From: Hydrangea macrophylla
Taxonomy: Eukaryota > Streptophyta > Magnoliopsida > Cornales > Hydrangeaceae
Length of the DNA: 64,000 bases
Reading direction: 5' to 3'
Assembly (NCBI GenBank): GCA_033977485.1
Contig: CM066984.1
Span: 48,844,600 to 48,908,599 of the forward strand
Shown here: positions 54,893-64,000 of the stretch, piece by piece
Numbering within the stretch: the first letter of the stretch is position 1
Layout of the letters: the number at the start of each line of letters is the position of its first letter
Notes under the pieces: generated by a model
The model's input: only the letters and a program-made list of their open reading frames with translations
Databases searched by the model: none
Told to the model about the DNA's origin: nothing
Made by a program: the position numbers and the translations under genes

Positions 54893-55413
54893 AAATCAAC
54901 CTTAACCAGCCCGACATTATTCTGAACTCCTCAGATGCTCCAATGGCCAACCACAATGAAGAAGCTCATCTTCAGAAGTATCATGAATTTCTAGACATTA
55001 ATGTTTGATGCTTAGACATACAAGCTTCTTCTGTGTTACTCCTAGACGAGTAAGAAAAAATAACAATTCTGAATAAAATATCATATTTATGGAACTTTAA
55101 TCGTCGTCATTATGACCTAGCTGAAAAATTGTTGGGGGTAGTTTGAACAATCACACGAGTGTTTCTGCTGATGTTTCACTGGTAGGAGAAAGCACCTCCC
55201 ACCTGTTTGTAATGTACAGGCCAAAAAGAGAGGGAAAGAGTGATGGGAAGCCTTAAATTTCAATAACAAGGTGCTATAATAGGGGGTACTATAAGGGTGA
55301 AGAGGGGAAAAATATTATGAGTGTAGAACAAGTTTAAACTTGGAAATTAAGAGCCCGTTGGCGTTTGGGTAAGTTTGGATTAGCTGAAATATTAAGTGAT
55401 AATTTTTTAAGAG
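54893..55413 (+). terminator. 3' UTR and poly(A) region of the aminotransferase gene
   Basis: AATAAA-type signal in CTGAATAAAATATC at about 55071-55080, 180 bases after the stop, in T-rich sequence typical of plant polyadenylation regions. The exact cleavage site cannot be read from DNA. No other gene before the MITE. Confidence 0.5.
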
Positions 55414-55415
55414 TA

Positions 55416-55588
55416 ATGCTATGCTTCTCAAAATTTTTTCCCAAAAAGTGTTTCTTAACACATGTGACAGTGGGACCATCTTTAATAATAATAGGACCAT
55501 TTCAACATCAACCAATCAAAATCAACTGGACCGACAGTCACATGTGCTGGGAAATATTTTTGGAAAAAAAATTTGGGAAGCATAGCAT
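55416..55588. mobile_element. MITE, ATGCTATGCTTCCCAA family (copy 2)
   Basis: Ends ATGCTATGCTTCTCAAAATT and AATTTGGGAAGCATAGCAT are inverted, flanked by TA at 55414-55415 and 55589-55590. The interior shares ACATGTGACAGTGGG-type sequence with its own other arm. 173 bp. Same family as 43741-43902. Confidence 0.85.
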
Positions 55589-55590
55589 TA

Positions 55591-56400
55591 TTCAATTTTT
55601 TAAGTGATGAAATATTAATCTGTTTGGTGTTTGGGTTAGCTGAAATAATGAGTGATTGTTCTAAACAAGATTGTTTGGCAAACAGGCTGAAAAAAGTGAT
55701 TGTATACGTACTTTTATTGAAACTTTGCTATTAGTACAGAGATCAAAGTAAAACTTTGTTATAATTACAGGGCTCAAATTGAAACTCCACGAGGATCATT
55801 TTGTTATACTTTTTTAACGCCGTTAACGATTGTCTTTGATTGAAACAAGTTTGAAATATGAGAGCCCAAAGTGTTACAATCGAAAATATAGGGTCCAAAG
55901 TGAAATTTTGTTATACACACAGGGCGCCAAAGTGTTTTTTAGCTTGTATTTTAAGTGATTGTTTTAGACTCTTTCTTATCTCAAAGTCATTTATTTGAAT
56001 TAGAGGGAAATGACTGAACAAATATCCATTGCACATTTTAATTTACTTTTCCTTTTTACTCTTCTACACTATTTTTAAGAATTTCAAATTCTACTTTTAT
56101 GAAACTAAGACAGAAAATATGAAAATCCCTGTTCTTCGTTTTCCTTCTCATTGATTTTGATAATTGAAAAGGATGGGAATCATTATTTAACCATATCCGA
56201 GTATTTTGATAAGCAAAAGAAGCACTTGGCTAGTTTGTTCTTGTTTTGGTGCCAACTAAACCCTAATAATAAATAGTGTTAAACCTAGTGAGTGATAAAA
56301 GCTTGCACTAACACGATAGTTAACAAGGTTGTTTCCATGGATCCTTCTTATCCCTGTTTTCTGGTATGGCAATGAAAGGTGATTAGAATTGGTAACCATG
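55591..56400. other. Intergenic sequence
   Basis: AT-rich, no coding sequence. Repeats of TTAGCTGAAATA near 55380 and 55638 on both sides of the MITE suggest the MITE is inserted in another small repeat. Confidence 0.4.
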
Positions 56401-57256
56401 ATTGAAGGGTTCAATCATGGTGAATTGATGTTAGAGAAGAAAGAAGAAAAGGAAGAGAATAGTGAATTGATGTTAGAGAAGTAAGGACTTATGAAAATTG
56501 AAGCAGAAAAAGAGCTTGGGAAGCTTGAACGGGGACTTTTGCTCTCAAAATCGCTTGGTAATCTCTATCTCAGGGTAGCAGGAATGAAGGAAATGAACAA
56601 GGACCCCTTATATAGGAAGCACAAACGGTCTAGATCCGATCAGATCCAATGGCCAGGAAGCTTTCCTGGCTAAAATGCTTGGTAGTTGTCACCTAGGGCA
56701 CGTAAACCATCGCCTCAAAAGTCGTGCGCATAAAATACGTGATATGATGGCCCGGTTACCATGCAACTATTCGATTACTCTCACACTGACCTCATCGGAT
56801 CCTGACTAGGCCAATTACTCTTTGACACGTGTCAGTCACCGACCCCAGGTTCCCAAGGGTACCGCCCAGTCCAGTCCTCGGGTGACCAAGGGGCGGGTCC
56901 CTTCCCAGGTAATGCTCCTGGAGGATTCCCGAGCAGTCTACTGAATGACACATATTTTCAAAGCCTCATTTGATAGAGCAGCACATCAACTTCGAAATTG
57001 GGGGGCAGTTGATAGGTTCAAAAATATCCAGTCAAAGTCAAATTGCCACGTTAGTAACAGAATGCCAAGTCATCCAGAATGGGGACACATTACTCAACCA
57101 TCCTGGGCTGTCCAGCCCAGAACTGCCCAGTCTGTTAATACCGCTCAGGGGTTCATAATGCTGGCAGACCAAGATAGGCGCAGCTCGAGCCTGACCCCGT
57201 GTCATGTTTCAGAAATTTCATAAGGGTAATTGGGTAAATCTTGTCCTTTCTGCTAT
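56401..57256. mobile_element. Probable retrotransposon fragment (LTR/3' end type)
   Basis: Higher GC than the surroundings, with ACACGTGTCAGTCACCGACC and CCTCGGGTGACCAAGGGGCG segments. A polypurine-like AAATTGGGGGGCAG (about 56995-57008) is followed by TTGATAGG, which could be an LTR start. Open frames here (56491-56673, 56945-57223) have no recognisable domain. Class not certain. Confidence 0.35.
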
Positions 57257-59817
57257 GTGTTATATTTTTTTTTTTTTTTTTTTTTTTGTGACTGTATTTA
57301 ATTTTGTGGAGCATGACTTTAAAATTTTTTTTGGTTATATGCTTTAAAAATTAATTCATGAGCATGTGGGTGTATTTATTTAAATTTGAGTATATCACAC
57401 TTGGGTATACCACACACACACACACATACATATTTGGGAGACACACAAGACAAACTAGTGGGTCCCACCCTCCCCCAACATGGCCGGCCACTTCTCCCTC
57501 TCTCCTCCCTTCATTCTTCATTTTCTCTTTTATCTTTCTCTCTCTATATCTCTACATCTCAAGACCAAAAACTCCATAGCGTAATCCTTCTTCCTCCATG
57601 GGTTTGATCTAGTTTTTTTGTGATTCAAGCTTCCAAATTTTAGATTTATGAACCAAATTTCAAGAGCTTCATTTTTGATATACTCAAAACCCATTTCCTT
57701 AGGCTATATCAAAAACCCCCAAATCCTAACCTAGAACTCCAAAGTGTTCTTCAACTTCCATGGAGTTTTCTTGAGGATTCATGACTTGGAAGTGTTCTTG
57801 AGTTCCTTGGACTCTCCTACAACCAATTTTATTTGGTTTTGGTAAGCATTTCTAAAAATCCCCAAATTCTAGGGTTTCCTACGAATTTCGAAAATTAGAG
57901 TTGTTGGTGACCATCTATCTTTTTGGTGTAGCTTTCTTTGAACACTTGGAAGTCTCCTTCATACCTCCTAACACAAGTTTTGGAAGATATTTGGGATTTA
58001 CTTAGACTATAGCTCTCTTGATTTTCTTGGACCTTCCATTTATTTTGGAAGCTTTGAGGTAGATCCTTCCTATATCAATTCTATATGTTATTTGTGATTA
58101 AATTGTAGTGAGAAACCCTTTATGTGATAACTTAGACATATGCTTAGGTTTTTTTTTTCCAAATTGGTAAAATTAGGGCTTTATGCTTCAATGTGGTTTA
58201 TGTGTGCTAAGTGTTCTTTGTGGTGCTTAGACATGTTTAGGATGATCCCTTTATGTGTTAAATCATGTTAGGGAGTTAGTTGGAAACCATATGAACAATT
58301 ATGTAAATTTCATATGTTGATGGATATTACTTATTGTTGAATTATGCTTCGAGTATGTTGATTGAATACATTGTCATTGCATACATGAGCATAGAGAGCC
58401 TAAGTGGCAAACATGGCATTTGTATGATGTGCAAAGGATTTGTTTTCAAAATGAGAGCAAAATGAGAAAACCCCTTTGGTGGGTATTGGTTTCAAAGTAA
58501 AAATCCGGATACGGGTTGTGTGGTGAGACAAGGAGAATGACCTTATAAAACATTCAACTCCAACTATATTCGATTAGCTCCCGGAAGTTGGTATGCTACA
58601 GTTCTGTGTGGACTGGCTCGTGGTCCGGTACTGAGAGATTGTGTGTGCATAGCATGCATGGCCGTATGGCTCATTTCATTTCATAGTTGCCGCGGTGGCA
58701 TTGCATTGCACCCCATTGCACTTTAATCATAGATAGCATATCGGTTTGTTATAGCATTATCTACTTAGCCGTCGTGCTAAGGTACTACGTTACTACCCTT
58801 TTTCAGGTGAATTGGACAAAGGCAAAGGACATATGTGACCCGATGCGTAGGCGTCGTTATAATATTTTTGAAGGCTAGGCCTTGATCATGTTTAAGAATT
58901 GCTTCCAATATTTTGTTATAGGAGAAGCTTGTAATAGCCTAATGCTTAGAAGTTTATTGTATTACGTCATTACAAAACTTCTCGGACTAAATTTCATTAT
59001 TTTGTTATTGGAAGGTCTTGTTGTATTTTGCCGGACAAGTGTTAGTCCTTATCCTTTTTGATTATTAAACAACATTGTATTATGTAAGTATATTTCGAGA
59101 TCGTCGCATCTCTCGTCAAATTTATGTTGTGGATGTTTTCTATACTTTGTCAATCCTTGCCGGATTTGTTTTATGTATGGAATCCTAGCCGGATTCACTT
59201 GTTTTGGTCAAGTATGCATCTTTACGTCGACATGCCGTCGATATTTTGTTGTTAAAAACACCCCGTAATAGTTTCAAAACGTTCCCATGAAGTTCCAAAA
59301 CAAAACCAAAACAATGCAACCAATTTTGTGAGTGAATAGTAAAATCTGCTCACACTTTTTTTGGCAGTGAATAGTGATTTTCAAGGCTGCCCGGAATAGT
59401 GATTTTGGCCTACGGCTACCATTTTTCGGCCTCGTTAGAAGTGCTAATTAAAACCCAAGCCTCCCTATATGATTCTAAGATAGTGTGTCAAAAAAAAACG
59501 GGGTACTTTTCGAGGAATATTTTCGGCAATGAATAGTGTTTTTGCGATTGAAATTTTTAATTTCAATCTTTCTTTTAGATTTGGTTTAAAGCTTGAGTTC
59601 CAATTTATATACCTTTGTTATCTAATTGTTTTAAATGGATACTCGTCAAAATCATTTAGACTTCGCTTTCTAACTATTAAATTGTTATAAAAACTTGTAG
59701 TAGTTTGAGATTCTTTTAAACTTGGTTTTCAAGGTCGCTTCCGCGTAGTGTCTGTCTCTTGCATTTATTTAATTTCTTTGATTCCCGTTCTCGTGCTACG
59801 ATTTTCGGGGCGTTACA
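57257..59817 (+). mobile_element. 5' LTR of a gypsy element (start estimated)
   Basis: Ends TTTTCGGGGCGTTACA at 59817, directly followed by the primer site. Contains a CT-rich transcript start region near 57480-57560 and a long leader-like U5. The start near TGTTATATT at 57257 is a guess, since the 3' LTR is outside the window. Confidence 0.6.
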
Positions 59818-59820
59818 GAT

Positions 59821-59832
59821 TGGTATCAGAGC
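59821..59832 (+). other. Primer binding site (initiator-Met tRNA)
   Basis: TGGTATCAGAGC, three bases after the LTR end. Perfect match to the usual plant iMet-type site. Confidence 0.9.
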
Positions 59833-60241
59833 TAACCGGGTTCGAATACCTTGGTACTCTGGGTGTTTTCTTTTGGGCTTGTCGCATTTCCATTTGCGTT
59901 TACACTGTTATATGCTCACTCTTACTTTATTTGTCATTTAAATTTTCATTTTGAGGTGCAACGATGCTAAGTGGGCATGCGTATGTGTTGTCGGTCTTCG
60001 GGCACTTACATGTTTATTTGGTTACATGACTAGTGTCTAGTTGATGTGATATATTCTTACATGTTAGAATTTACATGTTTGATATGTGAAGTGTGCTGCG
60101 TGCTTACATGATATATGCTTACATGTTTAAGTACTTTGCGTTTCATTAATCATTATATATGCTTGGTTAATGAATGTTTGGATTAGATGCTTACTTGGGT
60201 GCTTAATCTAACCCTTTGATAGTTGTTTTTGTTGCCTAGCT
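59833..60241 (+). other. Leader of the gypsy element
   Basis: AT-rich untranslated leader with repeated ACATGTTT/ATATGCTT motifs. No gene seen. Confidence 0.6.
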
Positions 60242-63200
60242 ATGCCGCCGCGAGCTGCTAGAGGTCGTGCTAGAGGCCGACCCCCTGTCCGTGCCAGAGG
60301 TCGTGCTAGGGGCCGAGGGAGAGCCGCAGGTCGAGGAGCCCAGGCTTCCTCATCCTCTTCTGCTCCTGATCCTGTTTCTGTTTCTGGAGTTCCCGGTGGA
60401 GCTCAGTCGCAGTTACTCCGAGAGGTGGCTGCTGCCTTGAGGGACTTCACCCGAGCTGCATGTTCCACCTCCACCGCCACCGGTAGCTCCTGCCACAGTG
60501 GCGCCTGTAGTGCCTGTTGTTCAGGCAGAGCCGAGGGCACAATCGGCTATGAGAGAATTTGGTAGGAGAAATCCTCCGGTTTTCTCGGGGGAAGCGGACC
60601 CTGTTCAAGCCGAGTTATGGTTGAAGAGAATTACCAGAATTTTTGAGCACCTTGGGATTGTCGAGGACCACCTCCGTATCGACGCCGCTACCTTTCAGTT
60701 TGCCGGTAGGGCTCAAACTTGGTGGGAATTGATGTTGATATCCCATACCTTGGAGGGCATGACTTGGGAGACATTTACCCGCCTATTTTTGGACAAGTAC
60801 TTTTCCTCCGTTGCCCGTCAGGCTAAGCGAAATGAGTTCTTGAATCTCCGCCAGGGAGACTTGTCTGTTACAGAATATGAGGCACGTTTCGGGGATCTCG
60901 CTCGTTTTGCTACGGATATCACTTCCGATGACCTTATGAAGGCTAGGACATTTGAAAATGGTCTTCGTTCGGGTCTTAGGGCCAAGGTAGTTGGTTTTGA
61001 GCTTGACACCTACAGTAAGGTTGTTCAGAAGGCTCTTGTTTTTGAGGAGGAATGTGCTAATTCTAAGAAAGAAAAAGAATCCCGTGCACCGTCTAAACAT
61101 CATCAACAGGGCTCCTCTAGTGGGCACCAGCATAAGAGACCGAGGCAGGATTATACGCCTCAGCAGTCATCTTACTCTACACCCGTGCCAGTTCAGGCAC
61201 CACCGGTTACTCCGTATGCACCACAGTCTCAGTCCCGGACTCAGGCTCAGTCTCAGGGATCCCGCCGTCGTAGCCGTGGAGGGGGTAACCATGGTACGAG
61301 GGGTTGTTTTGGATGTGGAGATCCAGGTCATTTTATTCGAGACTGTCCACTTGTTGCTCATCCTGCTCCACAGGCCATCGGACCACCTTCACAGGTTCGT
61401 CCGCCATCTTCTACACCGTCACAACAGTATTATAAGCCACCTTTGTTGCCACCTCCAGCTCCTTCTGCCCAGAGCTTTAGGCCAGGAGGCCAGTTTCAAC
61501 AGGCGCCGAGACCACCCTCGACAGTGTATAATTTGGTTTCAGCAGCGCCGTCAGTGGGTAGTACCGATGCCTCCGTGATACGAGGAACGCTCCTCGTCTT
61601 CAACTCCCGAGCATCCGTTCTTATTGATACTGGCGCATCTCGATCATTCATATCATTCGCATGTGCATCATCCTTGGGTTTAGACGTGAGCCGTTTATTT
61701 TCTGCACTGGTTTTTGACACTCCTGTGGGAGGATTAGTGTCTTTGGATCGAGTGTGTCGTGGTTGCGAGCTTGTGATAGCTGACCGACACTTCATCCTGG
61801 ACCTAATCATTCTTGATAAGCTTAGCTTTGACGTTATTCTGGGTATGGACTGGTTGAGTACCTACCGGGCATATGTGAATTGTTTTAAGAGAAAGGTTAC
61901 GTTTGTTTTACCATCCGGAGACCTTGGTTGTTTTGTGGGTGATCGGGTAGACATTCCGATGCGTTCACTTCGTGCCTTGTGTGAGGGTAAGAACCGTGTT
62001 GATGTTCTTGCTAGTTTGTTTTCTGATGAGAGTGGGTTAACTCCGATTGAGCTTCCTCCGATTGTATGTGAGTATGCCGATGTATTTCCTGAGGATTTGC
62101 CTGGGTTACCCCCGGTTCGTGAGATTGAGTTCTCGATAGACTTAGTGCCTGGCACTTCACCGATTTCAATACCGCCTTATAGAATGGCACCCGCAGAATT
62201 AAAAGAATTGAAAACACAGTTAGAGGACTTGCAACTTAGAGGCTTTATCCGTCCTAGTACATCTCCTTGGGGAGCACCAGTTCTTTTTGCGAAAAAGAAA
62301 GATGGTTCGCTTAGGTTGTGTATAGACTACCGAAAGCTAAATCATGTGACTATAAAGAACAAATACCCACTTCCAAGGATTGAGGATTTATTTGATCAAC
62401 TCCGTGGTTCATCCTGCTTTTCTAAGATTGACTTAAGATCGGGTTACCACCAGTTGCGTGTAAGAGAGTGTGATATTTCTAAGACAGCTTTCCGTTCACG
62501 TTATGGTCACTTCGAGTTCCTCGTTATGCCGTTTGGTTTGACGAACGCACCCGCCGCTTTCATGGATTTGATGAACCGCATTTTTAGTCCATTCTTAGAC
62601 AAGTTTGTGATTGTGTTTATAGATGACATTTTGATTTACTCGCCTTCCCGAGAGAAGCACGAGGAACATCTCCGTATTGTATTAGAAATTTTGCGAGGGC
62701 ACCTGTTGTATGCAAAACTGTCTAAATGTGAGTTTTGGTTGTCCGAGGTAAAGTTTCTGGGGCATGTTATTTCGAGTGATGGGGTGTCCGTTGATCCTTC
62801 TAAGATAGAGGCCGTCATGGATTGGAATTCACCGAAAAATGTATTCGAGATCCGTAGTTTCTTGGGACTTGCAGGTTACTACCGTCGTTTTGTTGAAAAT
62901 TTCTCCCGTTTAGCTTTACCGTTGACAAAACTCACAAGAAAAGGGGTTAAGTTTGTATGGGATGATAAGTGTGAAAATGTGTTTCAACAGTTGAAAACTT
63001 GCTTGACTACCGCACCTATACTTGTGATTCCCGAGCGTGGTATAAACTATGCCGTTTATTGTGATGCTTCACTCGATGGACTTGGTTGTGTTTTAATGCA
63101 AGAGGGTAAGGTTGTAGCCTATGGCTCTAGGCAATTGAAACCACACGAGAAGAATTATCCGACACATGACTTAGAGCTTGCCGCCGTTGTATTTGCATTA

Positions 63201-64000
63201 AAGAGTTGGAGACACTACTTGTATGGTGAGAGATTTGAGGTATTTTCCGATCACAAGAGCCTCAAGTATATTTTCACCCAACGAGACCTTAACTTGAGAC
63301 AACGACGTTGGATGGAGTATTTGGAGGACTATGATTTTGACTTGCAATATCACCCGGGAAAGGCCAATGTGGTGGCCGATGCTCTTAGTAGGAAACGTCG
63401 TGGAACCTTAGCTTACTTACCGTTGCAAGAATGGAAAATGTTGAGGCATTTAGATGATTTTGACATTTGTTGTTCCGATACTCCCGACCGAGCTACCTTG
63501 TTTTCTTTGAATGTACAACCGTCACTCTTGACTCGAATTCTAGAGACTCAGAGAACCGATAATGAAACCATTACTTTAACTTCCCGTATGCTTAGTGGAG
63601 ATTGCGAGAAGGGTTGGACTTTTGATGACAATAGAGGCTTGAGATTCCGAGACCGCGTATTTGTTCCCTTAGCTTGTCGCTTGGATGTTTTGAATGAGTT
63701 TCACCATTCTCGTTTTGCCGTTCACCCGGGGGGTACAAAGATGTATCATGATTTGCGTCGCCAATATTGGTGGAAGGGTTTAAAGAGAGCAGTGGTCGAG
63801 TTTGTTGCTAGTTGCCTAATTTGTCAACAAGTGAAAGCCGAGCATCAGAGACCCGCAGGTTTGTTACAACCTCTTCCTATTCCCGAGTGGAAGTGGGAGC
63901 ACATCACTATGGATTTTGTTACAGCACTTCCTAGGACTTTGCGTATGCATGATGCTATTTGGGTCATTGTGGACCGTTTGACTAAATCCGCACATTTCTT
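60242..64000 (+). CDS. Ty3/gypsy gag-pol polyprotein (chromovirus-type), runs off the window
   Basis: Gag starts at ATG 60242 ([13 protein letters not shown]). A one-base shift near 60455-60462 moves into the main frame, which is then open without a stop to 64000; the first ATG in that frame is 60549. Residues counted from 60549: gag core with [13 protein letters not shown] and [17 protein letters not shown]; knuckle [14 protein letters not shown] (residue 253, 61305-61346); protease [12 protein letters not shown] (Asp at 360); RT with [20 protein letters not shown] and FIDDILIY (first Asp at 692); RNase H with [10 protein letters not shown] and [10 protein letters not shown]; integrase zinc part ending [11 protein letters not shown] and the first catalytic Asp in MDFVTALPR at about 63909. 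The remainder of integrase and any chromodomain lie beyond the window. The long open frame suggests a recent insertion. Confidence 0.93.

Noticed and set aside
56491..57223. Open frames downstream of the gene as a second host gene
   Set aside because: No recognisable domains; the local sequence has polypurine and LTR-like traits, so a retrotransposon fragment is more likely.

Overview
This is nuclear DNA of a flowering plant, most likely a eudicot. It is AT-rich, has GT-AG introns, and is packed with Ty3/gypsy and Ty1/copia LTR retrotransposons, hAT DNA transposons, MITEs and one probable SINE. No bacterial, organellar or viral genome organisation is visible. I recognise one host gene, a class III (PLP-dependent) aminotransferase of the plant alanine:glyoxylate aminotransferase 2 family. 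It lies on the + strand from 15798 to 54892 in nine exons. The exons join without a frameshift or internal stop into 472 codons, all eight introns are GT-AG, the PLP lysine is present, and the protein ends in SKL, a canonical peroxisomal signal. The 1.4 kb of coding sequence is spread over 39 kb because intron 3 (about 26.5 kb) and intron 6 (about 8.5 kb) are filled with transposons.

Layout. 1-15540 is nested retrotransposon debris. It begins with a 55-57 bp tandem array in the 3' region of a Tat/Ogre-like element, followed by its polypurine tract and a roughly 3 kb LTR. A truncated gypsy LTR and an inverted Tat-like LTR come next. After these are minus-strand gypsy gag and LTR remains, and a clean minus-strand solo LTR (13220-14550) flanked by AACAC. 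15541-15797 is the presumed promoter and 5' UTR. Intron 1 holds a perfect 52-bp foldback and a MITE. Intron 3 holds, in order: a 4.9-kb hAT element with a broken transposase, a SINE-like fragment, a hAT-type MITE, a decayed Tat-lineage retrotransposon with an antisense ORF, a copia fragment split by two small hAT elements, a nearly complete copia element carrying a fourth hAT, and two more MITEs. Intron 5 carries a Tourist-like MITE. Intron 6 carries a decayed copia element with other sequence nested in it. Downstream of the gene are a second copy of one MITE, more LTR-type debris, and a gypsy element (LTR about 57257-59817, gag-pol 60242 to beyond the window) whose pol frame is still open at the window edge.

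How the parts relate. The most coherent mobile system is the hAT family with CATGGTTC termini. One long copy encodes a BED/DUF659/hAT-C transposase, now broken by four in-frame stops. Three copies of 1.2-1.4 kb keep the ends but have lost the transposase. All four sit in one intron and keep recognisable 8-bp target duplications. One short copy shows a deletion joined at a 5-bp microhomology, the Ac/Ds way of making non-autonomous elements. The aminotransferase frame survives around all of this, so the gene is probably functional and depends on splicing across very large, probably heterochromatic introns.
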